From positions 1-58,152 of the forward strand of contig JACJNZ010000081.1 of NCBI GenBank assembly GCA_014695325.1: a stretch of 58,152 nucleotides of DNA, read 5' to 3'. This DNA is from Cyanobacteria bacterium FACHB-502. Its GTDB lineage: Bacteria; Cyanobacteriota; Cyanobacteriia; Elainellales; Elainellaceae. Shown here piece by piece: positions 35,763 to 44,186 of the stretch (positions are counted from its first letter, which is position 1; every line of letters starts with the position of its first letter). The translations under genes were made by a program, and so were the position numbers. The notes under the pieces were generated by a model. It ran no database searches. It saw only the letters and a list, made by a program, of their open reading frames with translations, and was not told where the DNA came from.

Positions 35763-36683
35763 CTAGCTCTCAGCAGTCAACCTATCTAACTCATCCAACA
35801 GCTTCGTAATCCGATCGCGTTTCTTGCGATCGCTCCAGATCTCACCCTTTTGCAACCGCTTACCAATCTCGCTCAACCGCTGGGCAGCAATTTTCTCAGG
35901 CGGCTGCTCTAACTCAGGCTTAATTTCTTTGACCCGTGCCTTGATCTCACTCAACGGCAAATTCTCACCGATCGCCTGCTCCAGCAAATCACGCCGCTGG
36001 TCTTCATCCTTGACCCGTGCGATCGCCCGTGCTTTCGTGAACTCAAGCTTCCCTTGCCTGAGAACATCCAGCACATCCTCTGGCAGATTGAGCAGGGGAA
36101 GTCGGTTGACCCGGAAGGATTCAGCACTAAACCCACCGACCGTAGAGAGCAATGATTCGATCGTTTCAAGCTGACGAATAACGTTATCCGTCAAATCCTG
36201 CCCTCGCTTTTTGGCATTAGCAGCCCGATTCAGAACTGCTACCACCTCATCGGTTGTAACGTCGAGGTCGATCGCCATCAGCTGCAACAGCCCCTCGGTT
36301 TCATCCACCGGGTTCAGGTCATCCCGTTGCAGGTTTTCGATCAGCGCGACCTGTAACGCCTGGCGATCGTTAAACTCCCGAACAACCACTGGAACTTCCT
36401 TCAGCCCCACTTCCTTAGCAGCCCGATACCGTCGCTCTCCAGCGATCAGTTCATAGCCGTCCTCCAGCGGACGAACCAGAAGCGGTTCCAGAATTCCATG
36501 CTCTTTCACAGACTGAGTTAACTGCGCCAGCTTCTCCGGGTCGAAATATCGCCGGGGCTGACGCTTCGGCAGCACAATTTTACGAATCGGAACGGTGCTG
36601 ACTGAAGACCCCTCTTCAACCTCAATGCTGAAGAGGTCGGTTACGCCCCGCATCTGGGGAACTTGAGGACGCTTGCTAGACAC
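35763..36683 (-). CDS. parB: ParB-type partition protein
   Basis: 306 aa, GTG start overlapping the parA stop by one base (TAGTG). The ParB N-terminal motifs are clear: PLLVRPLEDGYELIAGERRYRAAKEVG, VPVVVRE and ALIENLQRDDLNPVDETEG, the CTPase/parS-clamp region. A helix-turn-helix area and a basic C-terminus follow. It should bind plasmid centromere sites and stimulate ParA for segregation. The nearest dyad cluster that could serve as a centromere is at 38739-38857. Confidence 0.94.
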   Translation of the reverse strand: MSSKRPQVPQMRGVTDLFSIEVEEGSSVSTVPIRKIVLPKRQPRRYFDPEKLAQLTQSVKEHGILEPLLVRPLEDGYELIAGERRYRAAKEVGLKEVPVVVREFNDRQALQVALIENLQRDDLNPVDETEGLLQLMAIDLDVTTDEVVAVLNRAANAKKRGQDLTDNVIRQLETIESLLSTVGGFSAESFRVNRLPLLNLPEDVLDVLRQGKLEFTKARAIARVKDEDQRRDLLEQAIGENLPLSEIKARVKEIKPELEQPPEKIAAQRLSEIGKRLQKGEIWSDRKKRDRITKLLDELDRLTAES

Positions 36684-37435
36684 TACAGATCCTCCATGCC
36701 TTGGGCAATTTCATTCAGCACCTTCAGAGATGGGTGCTTGGGGGCATAAACTGCCAGCGGTTGCCGCGCCATTGCCGCATCTGCAAACGCCGTCGCACGA
36801 GGAATCGGAGAGAAAACAGGGGCAAGGTGCGATAGCTGTTCTCGCAACGCGTCCAGGATTGCTTTGTCCTGGCTGGCATTGTTATAGATCGTGGGGACAA
36901 TCCCTGCGATCGCCAGTTTCCGGTTCAGATGTTTTCTCACCTTCTTGATCGTATCCAGCAATAGTTCAGTCCCCTTAAATGCCTTAAAGTGGGTCTGAAT
37001 CGGAATTAAAACATGAGTAGACGCCGTTAAAGCCAGGATGCTCAAGACTCCTAAGCTGGGAGGGCAATCAATTAAGACAAAATCATAGTTTGCTAGTTCC
37101 GGCTCTAGAGCGTCTCTCAGCCGTAACTCCCTTGCCATTACAGACGCCAGTTGCAGTTCAGCCGCACTCAGCGTAATGTTGGCAGGGGCAAGGCCCATCT
37201 TATGCAAATCCTGCTGAATGGGCAGTCTGCCTTCCTCATCGAGAATTGCATTCGTAATGGTTTCCTCTAACTCATGTGGTTCCAGCCCCATGAAAGTCGT
37301 AAGCGATGCCTGGGGATCAACATCGACCAGCAGGACACGATGCCCGCGAAGTGCCAGGTGGTATCCCAGATTCATTGTCACCGTCGTTTTACAGACCCCA
37401 CCTGCTTGGTTAAAAATAGCAATGACTTTAGGCAC
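36683..37435 (-). CDS. parA: ParA-type partition ATPase
   Basis: 250 aa. The deviant Walker A reads NQAGGVCKTT in place of NQKGGVGKTT, so the signature lysine of the ParA/MinD family is Ala while the catalytic P-loop Lys-Thr-Thr is kept. Other motifs are LLVDVDPQASLT and DFVLIDCPPSLG. Like other ParA proteins without a long N-terminal domain (type Ib-like size) it should form ATP-dependent nucleoid-bound dimers. It is co-transcribed with parB. Confidence 0.95.
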   Translation of the reverse strand: MPKVIAIFNQAGGVCKTTVTMNLGYHLALRGHRVLLVDVDPQASLTTFMGLEPHELEETITNAILDEEGRLPIQQDLHKMGLAPANITLSAAELQLASVMARELRLRDALEPELANYDFVLIDCPPSLGVLSILALTASTHVLIPIQTHFKAFKGTELLLDTIKKVRKHLNRKLAIAGIVPTIYNNASQDKAILDALREQLSHLAPVFSPIPRATAFADAAMARQPLAVYAPKHPSLKVLNEIAQGMEDL

Positions 37436-37495
37436 GACTTAAGGTGTAGCGACAAGCTTAGTTTATCCGTTAGGTACGACTTCTGAACAAGTTTG

Positions 37496-37855
37496 ATGGA
37501 CGATTATCCCGATCATTTAGTGGATGAGGCACTGCGCCTTCTCGACCTCCTGCGTAACAATCCATTCGAGAATGACGCACCCCTGACCCGACAATTTAAG
37601 GAGCTCCCTGCTCGCCCTGGCATCTATGCCGTGAAACATCGCAGCTTAGGAATTTTGTACATCGGCAGAAGCACCAACATCCGGGCACGCCTCCGAGGAG
37701 GACACAAGGCACTAGGCTGGGCATTTATCGATCGCCTCGATCCTGATGATGTGCGGGTTGCCTGCACCACGCTTGCCTTCCAGTGGAATCGAGTATCATA
37801 TGAACTAGAGCAAATCATGATTAAGCGCGTCCAACCGCCCTACAGCGATCGTTAG
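37496..37855 (+). CDS. GIY-YIG nuclease-domain protein
   Basis: 119 aa from ATG 37496. The motif is complete: GIYAVKHRS, LYIGRSTNIRARLRGGHK with the catalytic Arg, and Glu in YELEQIMIK. No other domain is attached. It is divergent from parA (60 bp) and 18 bp upstream of the next gene. Stand-alone GIY-YIG proteins nick DNA; a plasmid maintenance or homing-like role is possible. Confidence 0.88.
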   Translation: MDDYPDHLVDEALRLLDLLRNNPFENDAPLTRQFKELPARPGIYAVKHRSLGILYIGRSTNIRARLRGGHKALGWAFIDRLDPDDVRVACTTLAFQWNRVSYELEQIMIKRVQPPYSDR

Positions 37856-37873
37856 CATCAGAGGACTAGGCAG

Positions 37874-38293
37874 ATGCAGACGGCAGACTCAACCCAAAAA
37901 GCAACGCTCCTCAGCTACTTCCCTGAGCGGATTCAAGCTGCGCTCAAAGCCTATGCTGTTGAAGTTGACCTGTCTCCTGAAGCTGTAGTTCAGTTGGCGA
38001 TCGGCTACTTCCTGGAGTCAGCCGACATCGACATTGACACCGATGACCAGGACACACCAGGTGTGCTTCCCCATCAAACCGTACTGGCTCAACTCCCCCT
38101 GGCTCTTCAGAAGGGCATTGAGCAATACGCAGCCGAAGTTGAGTTCCCCCCAGAATCTGTCGTCGAGCTAGCCGTTACCTTCCTGCTCGACCCCGATGCC
38201 ACCAGCTTTGAGGACTGCCAAATCGGTGTTCAGAGAGAACAGGTATACATGCTCCAGCAATATCGCAAAGCTCATCAAGCCGCAGCAGCATAG
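37874..38293 (+). CDS. Hypothetical protein made of two internal repeats
   Basis: 139 aa, no recognised family. Two copies of a ~45-residue unit are evident: YFPERIQAALKAYAVEVDLS with PEAVVQLAIGYFL, and QLPLALQKGIEQYAAEVEFP with PESVVELAVTFLL. Each looks like a strand-helix-helix, so an internally duplicated RHH-like fold is possible. It is probably co-transcribed with the GIY-YIG gene and stands beside parAB, which would suit a DNA-binding partner; this is inference. Confidence 0.7.
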   Translation: MQTADSTQKATLLSYFPERIQAALKAYAVEVDLSPEAVVQLAIGYFLESADIDIDTDDQDTPGVLPHQTVLAQLPLALQKGIEQYAAEVEFPPESVVELAVTFLLDPDATSFEDCQIGVQREQVYMLQQYRKAHQAAAA

Positions 38294-38738
38294 GTCTGTA
38301 GCTGCTAAATCGCTTAACTGGGCTGTAAAACAAATCCTGGTTTATTTTACTAGCGGCATGGGGATAATCGATAACTCTAGAAAACAAAGCTGGAAGGCGT
38401 TTTCGCTAAATTTTATATGTCTCATAATGACTCAGCTTGACGAGTTCTGAGACACGAGTTTTGCGACAGAATTTTTACATGGATGTGCTCAAATTCTTGG
38501 TTCAAAATCTCTCTATTTCGGCAATACCACTGCGTAGGTAGGTCCTGGAATTGCTAAGCCTAAATGGTTCCTCACAGGTTCAGTAGATCTCTTGCTCCTT
38601 GCCCCCTCGTAGCATCTCGCACTTGCTCCAACAGCTTCTTCGGAGATTACTGCATAAAAATGGGGAATAAGGAGGATTAAATTGTAGGAAATGATACTCG
38701 TCAGTCCATCAGTACCCTATATGAAGATATACGGAGAG
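38294..38738. other. Intergenic region downstream of the two-repeat gene
   Basis: No gene or strong site seen. Confidence 0.3.
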
Positions 38739-38857
38739 ATTCTGCCGATCCACTCCAAAAAGCCTATTATGCGGAAAAATTCCGTCGATCTATCTGATTT
38801 GGGTGGATCAGTAGAACGATTCTGCCGATCCATCCAGTACTGGAGGATCAGCAGAAT
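38739..38857. repeat. Cluster of ATTCTGCCGATCCA-type direct and inverted repeats
   Basis: Three related units: 38739-38756, a dyad at about 38779-38816 (ATTCCGTCGATC with TGGATCAGTAGAAC), and a 39-bp near-perfect palindrome at 38819-38857 centred on CCAGTACTGG. The spacing suggests protein-binding iterons, such as a centromere or origin element, or an operator for the next gene. Confidence 0.65.
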
Positions 38858-38896
38858 TATTCTCTCCAATAATAGTTATGCTTCTAGTGTTCGAGT

Positions 38897-39457
38897 ATGT
38901 GGAATGAACAGAAAAGGTTATTAGAATCTCAACTTGCCCCTAGCGAACGGCTTTTATGGTCGGGGATGCCGCGTCAAGGCCTAATTCTCCGGGCAGAAGA
39001 TGTCTATCTCATCCCCTTCAGTTTGCTATGGGGCGGCTTTGTGATCTTCTGGGAAGTCAGCGTGCTCTCTACCGACGCCCCCTTTTTCTTCAAGCTGTGG
39101 GGCGTTCCCTTCGTCCTAGTCGGCTTATACATCATGGTCGGGAGGTTCTTCGCCGACGCGAGGCAACGGGGCAAGACTTACTACGGTGTCACGAACGAGC
39201 GCGTCATAATTGTTTCGGGGTTACTTAGCCGGAAGGTGAAGTCGCTCAATCTCCGAACACTGATAGATATTTCTCTGGATGAGAAGTCGGACGGGAGCGG
39301 GACAATCACGTTCGGTGCTACAAATCCGATGTCATGGTGGTCTGGCGGCATGTCATTTCCCGGGTGGGGGCCACAACCTACGCCAAGCTTCGAGTTAATA
39401 CGGGAAGCTAGGAAGGTTTATGAGATTATAAGGAGTGCGCAGCGTCAACCAGCGTAG
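38897..39457 (+). CDS. PH-domain (YdbT/DUF304-like) membrane protein, cassette 1
   Basis: 186 aa. Two membrane helices (about 40-60 and 70-92) are followed by a bacterial PH-like domain (YYGVTNERVIIVSGLLSRKVKSLNL, DISLDEKSDGSGTITFG). The N-terminal PSERLLWSGMPRQG is typical of the family. The cellular role is unknown. It is followed 6 bp later by an attC-like site, and GC content is higher than in the flanks, so it looks like an integron gene cassette. Confidence 0.85.
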   Translation: MWNEQKRLLESQLAPSERLLWSGMPRQGLILRAEDVYLIPFSLLWGGFVIFWEVSVLSTDAPFFFKLWGVPFVLVGLYIMVGRFFADARQRGKTYYGVTNERVIIVSGLLSRKVKSLNLRTLIDISLDEKSDGSGTITFGATNPMSWWSGGMSFPGWGPQPTPSFELIREARKVYEIIRSAQRQPA

Positions 39458-39463
39458 GGCGAA

Positions 39464-39550
39464 GCATAACAATGGCATGCAGCGGACGCGCAAATGAGCA
39501 GCCTTCTCAAGATAAAGTTCTGTGCGCGCCGCTGATGCCTGGCGTTGTGC
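39464..39550 (+). other. attC-like site 1
   Basis: 87 bp from GCATAAC to GTTGTGC. The arm GGCATGCAGCGGACGCGC pairs with GCGCGCCGCTGATGCC, leaving one unpaired G and one unpaired A, like the extrahelical bases that orient attC sites. Confidence 0.8.
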
Positions 39551-39620
39551 CGCTAGGTTAAGATTTACCTGAAGCCATAGGGAAACTTTTAGGATTATTG
39601 CTAATTTTTTAAGCACCTCA

Positions 39621-40526
39621 ATGCCTTATAGCCAAATTCATCTGATTGACACGGCAACTGAACAACCGTTTCCTGCTGCACCTGAAGGTACGGTCATCAG
39701 TTCAAGTGCTCATTTAGGCTGGCGAGGAATTACCGTAGAACTGCATTCTCTGCCACCCGCTGAATACCCTGAACATTATGTACAAGGACATCGATTAGCG
39801 GTTGTGCATCGAGGGAAGCCTATTACTTATGAATGGAAAGAAGGCAACCGCTGGAATACGAGACAAATTCAGCCTGGATTTTTCTTTTTGCAGTCTCACG
39901 GTGATGTGAATGCCCCACGCTGGTTTGAGACATTTGAGACGATGGCGATCGCACTTGATCCAGCCTTCGTTGCCAAAAGTTTTCGAGACACAATCCAGCC
40001 TGAGCGAATTCAGTTACGAGAACGACGGGCTGAATTTGATCCAATTGTGGCGAAATTTGCTCACCAGTTTGGGTGTGAATTAGAACAAGGCTGCTATGGC
40101 GGTTCGCTGTATGGTGAGTCCTTAGCCTTAGCATTTTCGCTCCATTTGCTAGAACAACACAGCGATCAGACAACATCTTTACCTCGCCCACGCGGACAGC
40201 TTTCCTCATTACAATTGCGAGAAACAATCGACTATATTCATACTCACTCATCTGAAGAACTTAGCCTCGTGCAACTAGCAGACGATCTGAATCTCAGTGT
40301 CTTTCACTTTTCTCGTCTTTTCAAAACCACGATCGGCTTGTCTCCGTATCAATACGTCCTACAAAATCGAGTCGAACGAGCCAAAAAATTAATCATGATC
40401 TCCCCTCATCCGAGTTTGACAGAGATTGCGCTGCAAGTTGGCTTCTACGATCAAACTCATTTTGGCAAAGCCTTTAAGCGAGTAGTAGGCATTTCACCCA
40501 AGGCTTTTTCTAAGCAAGTGAGTTGA
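39621..40526 (+). CDS. AraC-family transcriptional regulator, cassette 2
   Basis: 301 aa. The C-terminal double helix-turn-helix is typical: LSLVQLADDLNLSVFHFSRL, then a second helix pair ending EIALQVGFYDQTHFGKAFKR. The N-terminal cupin-like half has no assigned ligand. The short-chain dehydrogenase gene starts 69 bp downstream on the same strand and is the obvious candidate target. Both lie between attC-like sites 1 and 2. Confidence 0.93.
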   Translation: MPYSQIHLIDTATEQPFPAAPEGTVISSSAHLGWRGITVELHSLPPAEYPEHYVQGHRLAVVHRGKPITYEWKEGNRWNTRQIQPGFFFLQSHGDVNAPRWFETFETMAIALDPAFVAKSFRDTIQPERIQLRERRAEFDPIVAKFAHQFGCELEQGCYGGSLYGESLALAFSLHLLEQHSDQTTSLPRPRGQLSSLQLRETIDYIHTHSSEELSLVQLADDLNLSVFHFSRLFKTTIGLSPYQYVLQNRVERAKKLIMISPHPSLTEIALQVGFYDQTHFGKAFKRVVGISPKAFSKQVS

Positions 40527-40595
40527 GCAAGAATTTACTATTTTCCGCAAAGCTGGCTTCGTTAAGCTATTTTCAACTTTTAGGAAGATATAGCG

Positions 40596-41573
40596 ATGAT
40601 GAACAGCCGCCGCAACATGATTAAAGGTGCTGCAATGACTGCTACTGGTGTCGTTGTAGGTGCGATGTCGCCGCTAAAATCACAGGAAGCAGTTGCCCAG
40701 CAGCCGACCCCACACTCTAGCGAGAGTGTTTCGACCCATCAGCTTTTGGTTGGAAGAGTTGCATTTGTGACAGGTGCAGCGCGTGGCATTGGACGGGCAA
40801 TCGCAGAACTCTTTGCTGAGAATGGCGCTAATGTTGCCATGATCGATATTGCCGATCCTTCACGGTTGAATTCCACGCAGGGTTATCGCGTTTCCAACAT
40901 GGCTGATTTTGATGCAGCGATTGCTACTGTGCAGCAACACGGCACGAAGGTTTTGAAAATTCAAGCAGATGTTCGAGATCTGGCAGCAATGCAGTCGGCG
41001 GCTGAACGCACAAACCGTGAACTGGGTGGAATCGATATTGTAATTGCCAATGCGGGCTATGTTGCTTGGCACAGTTTTGAGGATGGAACTCCCGAACACT
41101 GGAGAAATGTGATTGATGTCAATGTTCATGGAGTGTTCAATACAGCAAAAGCCACGATTCCGTTTCTCAAGCAGCAGGGGGGCGGACGGATTATCAACAT
41201 GGCATCTGTCGGCAGCCGAGCCGGGTTTGCTGGAAATGGGGCTTATACCTCCTCGAAATGGGCAGTACTGGGCATGACCAAGCAGGCTGCTTTAGAGTTA
41301 GGCAAATACAACATTACAGTCAATGCGATCGCGCCGGGTGCGGTGAATACTCCGATGTATCGCAGCGAAGGTCAGATGCGCTCAACGGGAGTCTCAACCG
41401 CAGCCGAACAAGATGAGCAAGTTAATGCGGTGAGTCCACTTGGCAATGCTGGAGCGATTGAGCCGGAAGATGTTGCTCAAACTGCGCTTTTTCTCGCAAG
41501 TGATGCAGCGAAAACAATTTCAGGAGCCACAATCGATAATGCACTGGGTTTCAACGCCAACTATACAGCTTGA
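40596..41573 (+). CDS. SDR-family oxidoreductase with a Tat-like signal peptide, cassette 2
   Basis: 325 aa. The N-terminus MNSRRNMIKGAAMTATGVVVGA resembles a twin-arginine-type or lipobox-free export signal. The Rossmann core has TGAARGIG for NAD(P) binding, NAGY and the catalytic Ser/Tyr-x-x-x-Lys set (ASVGS, YTSSK). An insertion around residues 85-105 lies where some SDRs recognise special cofactors. The substrate is unknown. It is probably controlled by the adjacent AraC regulator. A Tat-like leader on an SDR is uncommon but known. Confidence 0.9.
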   Translation: MMNSRRNMIKGAAMTATGVVVGAMSPLKSQEAVAQQPTPHSSESVSTHQLLVGRVAFVTGAARGIGRAIAELFAENGANVAMIDIADPSRLNSTQGYRVSNMADFDAAIATVQQHGTKVLKIQADVRDLAAMQSAAERTNRELGGIDIVIANAGYVAWHSFEDGTPEHWRNVIDVNVHGVFNTAKATIPFLKQQGGGRIINMASVGSRAGFAGNGAYTSSKWAVLGMTKQAALELGKYNITVNAIAPGAVNTPMYRSEGQMRSTGVSTAAEQDEQVNAVSPLGNAGAIEPEDVAQTALFLASDAAKTISGATIDNALGFNANYTA

Positions 41574-41593
41574 TCTCTCACACCACGCTTGCG

Positions 41594-41678
41594 GCACAAC
41601 AACGGCATGCAGCGGACACGCAAATCAGCAGGTCTTTCATCTTCAAAGGGCATGCGCCGCTGATGCTGGGCGTTAGGC
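41594..41678 (+). other. attC-like site 2
   Basis: 85 bp from GCACAAC to GTTAGGC, a consensus GTTRRRY end. The arm GCATGCAGCGGAC pairs with CCGCTGATGC with the same unpaired G and A as site 1, and the two sites are clearly homologous. Confidence 0.82.
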
Positions 41679-41727
41679 TGAAACCACAAACGCGAAAATC
41701 TAGGCAAAACTGCATGACAACATAAGC

Positions 41728-42126
41728 ATGAAAATCTTCAAACATATACGCACTTACAGTTTGCTGTGCTTATGGGTTATTGCAGTGGGGGTTATTATTT
41801 GTAACTACCAACCTGCCTCGTCGTCTCAGTCACCACACTATGCCAGCAACACAATTACGTCTGTTTTGGGGACACTAGGCGTTATGTTCGCTGAACTCGT
41901 TGGACTATATCTGCTTCTAGAGCCCTGGCAACGTCCTCGCTCTGTTGTGGGTTCCTTGATTGCGTTAGCCCTATTCACCCCCTGGACATTTCTGTCCACG
42001 GTAGCTGCAATGCACGCTAGTAACTCAGTGTTGCTACATGCAGTATGGTTATGGGTCGTTGAAGGCTTCTTGGTGGCATACACGTTGTTTGCCTTTGACT
42101 CGTCGCAGTCGAGTTCCTCTAACTAA
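41728..42126 (+). CDS. Hypothetical small membrane protein, cassette 3
   Basis: 132 aa with four hydrophobic segments (about 11-26, 43-65, 74-95 and 102-122) and a Ser-rich tail. No family recognised. It starts 50 bp after attC-like site 2 and is followed by site 3, the single-gene arrangement of an integron cassette. Confidence 0.7.
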   Translation: MKIFKHIRTYSLLCLWVIAVGVIICNYQPASSSQSPHYASNTITSVLGTLGVMFAELVGLYLLLEPWQRPRSVVGSLIALALFTPWTFLSTVAAMHASNSVLLHAVWLWVVEGFLVAYTLFAFDSSQSSSSN

Positions 42127-42191
42127 GCATTATCTCGTCGATCGAGTAACTTGCAAGGTTTAAGGTGTTTGCTGAGTCCTGTTACTCCTAC

Positions 42192-42278
42192 GCCTAACCA
42201 TCCGTCTGCACCCGATGGAGCAAAACTTGTGGATTAGAATTAAGAGTCGTTTGCCACGGGTGAGCCGGGACGTTAGAC
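42192..42278 (+). other. attC-like site 3
   Basis: 87 bp from GCCTAAC to GTTAGAC; both ends match the RYYYAAC...GTTRRRY consensus exactly. The arms CCGTCTGCACCCG and CGGGTGAGCCGG pair with bulges. Its sequence differs from sites 1 and 2. Confidence 0.82.
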
Positions 42279-42488
42279 CGCTGAAGTTAACAGTCTGGGG
42301 GTGGGTTGAAATTGCAGACCGAAAATTATACCGACCTAGAAAGGGCTAAGTGTAATACTCCGAATGTTAACTATGTTTATTGAAAGAAGACCGACCCATA
42401 GGTAGACTTCGAGTACTGCATAGTTAATAGTAGGTCGAAGAGTGTAACTAAAGCCAGATTTCAAACCTAAACTAAAACTCCAATTACT
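42279..42488. other. Intergenic region between attC-like site 3 and the secreted-protein gene
   Basis: No gene seen. It should contain the promoter of the 42489 gene. Confidence 0.3.
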
Positions 42489-43043
42489 ATGAAAAAACTT
42501 ATTGCTTCCCAACTTTCCCTAGCACTAGGCATACTGTTCCTTTCCAGCACACCCATCACCATTGCCCAAGTCCCTTCAACGCCATCTGCTCAACCTAGCC
42601 CGAGTGAGCAAATTTGGGGTTGCCGTGCAGAGAATGGAACACGCATATATGAAGTTGATCAACTGAAACGGAATGAAGACAGTTTTGACATGGCGATTTA
42701 TGAACGTCGCAGTGGAGTCGAAGATAGATATATCGGCACAGCCCAAGTCAATGTCAGTCAAATAGAACCCGAATTAATAGGTAGTGGTCAAACTTTCGCC
42801 AGCACCTTTACGGTTGCAGCGTTTGGTAGAACTGTTGCGTTTAATGTTCAAGATAGTGTCTCAGGTTCAGCAAGTGGTCGGTGCGCTGTGCAGTGGCGGA
42901 TGGCAGATCGGGAAACACGACGTCTGGTGAGGCAATGTCTAGCGCTTGCTGCCAGTAGAGATGGCAATGTCGTTAGTGTACAGGAATTCGGATGTACAAC
43001 CGATCCCGAATCCTACATTGAGGAACTGCAACGGCGGCAGTAG
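42489..43043 (+). CDS. Secreted hypothetical protein
   Basis: 184 aa. The N-terminus (KKL...LSLALGILFLSSTPITIAQV) is a Sec signal peptide with probable cleavage near AQV. The mature part has several Cys (GCRAENG, GRCAVQW, RQCLALA, FGCTTDP) that could form disulfides, so it is probably periplasmic. No family recognised. It follows attC-like site 3, but no attC follows it, so whether it is a cassette is open. Confidence 0.72.
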   Translation: MKKLIASQLSLALGILFLSSTPITIAQVPSTPSAQPSPSEQIWGCRAENGTRIYEVDQLKRNEDSFDMAIYERRSGVEDRYIGTAQVNVSQIEPELIGSGQTFASTFTVAAFGRTVAFNVQDSVSGSASGRCAVQWRMADRETRRLVRQCLALAASRDGNVVSVQEFGCTTDPESYIEELQRRQ

Positions 43044-43192
43044 CAGTGCGATCGGTTTAGGATAACGAGTTTCTGCCGCCGTTGAACTGTGCCGTTACCG
43101 GCGCATGACTAGGGGAGCTTCTCGATCGCAGTCAGGAGATTTTAGTATCTGTTTTTGGCAAAGTGACGATCTGTGGTGTGACAGTTGGATTT

Positions 43193-43220
43193 GTAAATAA
43201 AACGTCCGTTTTATTTACAG
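43193..43220. repeat. 28-bp perfect palindrome TGTAAATAAAACG-TC-CGTTTTATTTACA
   Basis: The arms are 13 bp with a 2-bp centre. The half-site TGTAAATAAA recurs at 43263-43272. It lies upstream of the resolvase and may be one of its accessory sites or an operator. Confidence 0.75.
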
Positions 43221-43230
43221 TCTGCTCAGA

Positions 43231-43250
43231 AAAAGGCGATCGCCTTTTTT
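43231..43250. terminator. HIP1-centred terminator-like palindrome
   Basis: Perfect 20-bp palindrome AAAAAGGCGATCGCCTTTTT. It contains the GCGATCGC octamer and a T-run on either strand, so it could end transcription from the secreted-protein gene. Confidence 0.6.
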
Positions 43251-43301
43251 GCGCCACTTGATGTGTAAATAAATCTCGTCAATAAATCTATGTTTCAAAA
43301 T

Positions 43302-43352
43302 GGAGCAGATCTAGTGAGTTCTGATACTGTATCAGTACATTAGATCCGCTCC
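43302..43352. promoter_or_regulatory. Nested inverted-repeat site upstream of the resolvase (candidate res site)
   Basis: Outer arms GGAGCAGATCTAGTG (43302-43316) and CATTAGATCCGCTCC (43338-43352) match at 13 of 15. An inner palindrome TGATACTGTATCA (43322-43334) is at the centre. It ends 4 bp before the ATG, where resolvases usually bind to recombine and to repress themselves. Confidence 0.65.
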
Positions 43353-43356
43353 TGCT

Positions 43357-43935
43357 ATGCTAATCGGCTACCAACGCGTTTCAACCGACGACCAAAATCT
43401 TGCTTTGCAACAAGACGCGCTTCAAACCGCAGGGTGCGAAAAGATTTTTTCGGACAAGATGAGCGGGTCCAAAGCCGATCGCCCTGGGCTGAAGAAAGCC
43501 TTTGACTTTGCCAGGGAAGGGGACACGTTAGTGGTGTGGCGGCTCGACCGGCTAGGGCGATCGCTCAAAGACTTGATTGCGCTGGTTGAGGAGATGGAAA
43601 AGCGCAAAATTGGACTGCGATCGCTTCAGGAGAACATTGACACGACCACAAGCGGTGGCAAACTCATCTTCCACATGTTTGGGGCGCTGGCAGAGTTTGA
43701 GCGGAATCTAATTCGGGAACGAACTCAAGCAGGGCTACAAGCGGCAAGAGCCAGAGGTAGGAAAGGGGGACGACAGCAGAAGTTGACTCCCCAGGAGATT
43801 GAGATTGGGCGAGCGCTGGCAGCAGACCCGAAGCGATCCGTCACGTCAATTTGTGAACACTTGGGAATTAGCCGTCCGACCTACTACCGCTACATCAGTC
43901 CTGAATTGAGCAACATTGCCGAAAACGGTCCTTGA
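43357..43935 (+). CDS. Serine recombinase (resolvase/invertase family)
   Basis: 192 aa, full length for the family. The catalytic Ser lies in GYQRVSTDDQNL; other core motifs are WRLDRLGRSLKDL, FHMFGALAEFERNLIRERT and ARGRKGG. The C-terminal helix-turn-helix (SVTSICEHLGISRPTYYRYI) binds DNA. Degraded copies lie at 26229-26660 and 47644-47790. It is probably the surviving recombinase of a former transposon whose repeats (TGCCGAA/TTCGGCA) follow the gene. Confidence 0.93.
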   Translation: MLIGYQRVSTDDQNLALQQDALQTAGCEKIFSDKMSGSKADRPGLKKAFDFAREGDTLVVWRLDRLGRSLKDLIALVEEMEKRKIGLRSLQENIDTTTSGGKLIFHMFGALAEFERNLIRERTQAGLQAARARGRKGGRQQKLTPQEIEIGRALAADPKRSVTSICEHLGISRPTYYRYISPELSNIAENGP

Positions 43936-43992
43936 GCGATCGGGTGTAGTACGCCTCAAATGCTTATTCCATAAAGGTTTGGGACGAGATAC

Positions 43993-44020
43993 AATGCCGA
44001 ATTTACTCATTTTCGGCAAT
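43993..44020. repeat. Dyad TGCCGAA...TTCGGCA, copy near the resolvase
   Basis: TGCCGAATTTACTCATTTTCGGCA, one of four related copies in the window (others about 14258, 47614 and 52310). This copy follows the intact resolvase. Confidence 0.6.
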
Positions 44021-44186
44021 CGTAGAGGTGGTAACGACTAAGCTCACCTGCTGGTGCCGCTCTAGCAGGCAAACAGTGGGGAAGCTTACACCCGCTCCGG
44101 ACAGGTACAGCGCCTGGTTCGGACTATCAGGACATTTTGCATAATCCCGATTTATGACGGGCGTGATAGAGTCCAATGTGGTGAAC

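Noticed and set aside
38691-38924. 77-aa plus-strand frame before the PH-domain gene
   Set aside because: Lies in the repeat cluster and overlaps the better-supported start at 38897; no family features.
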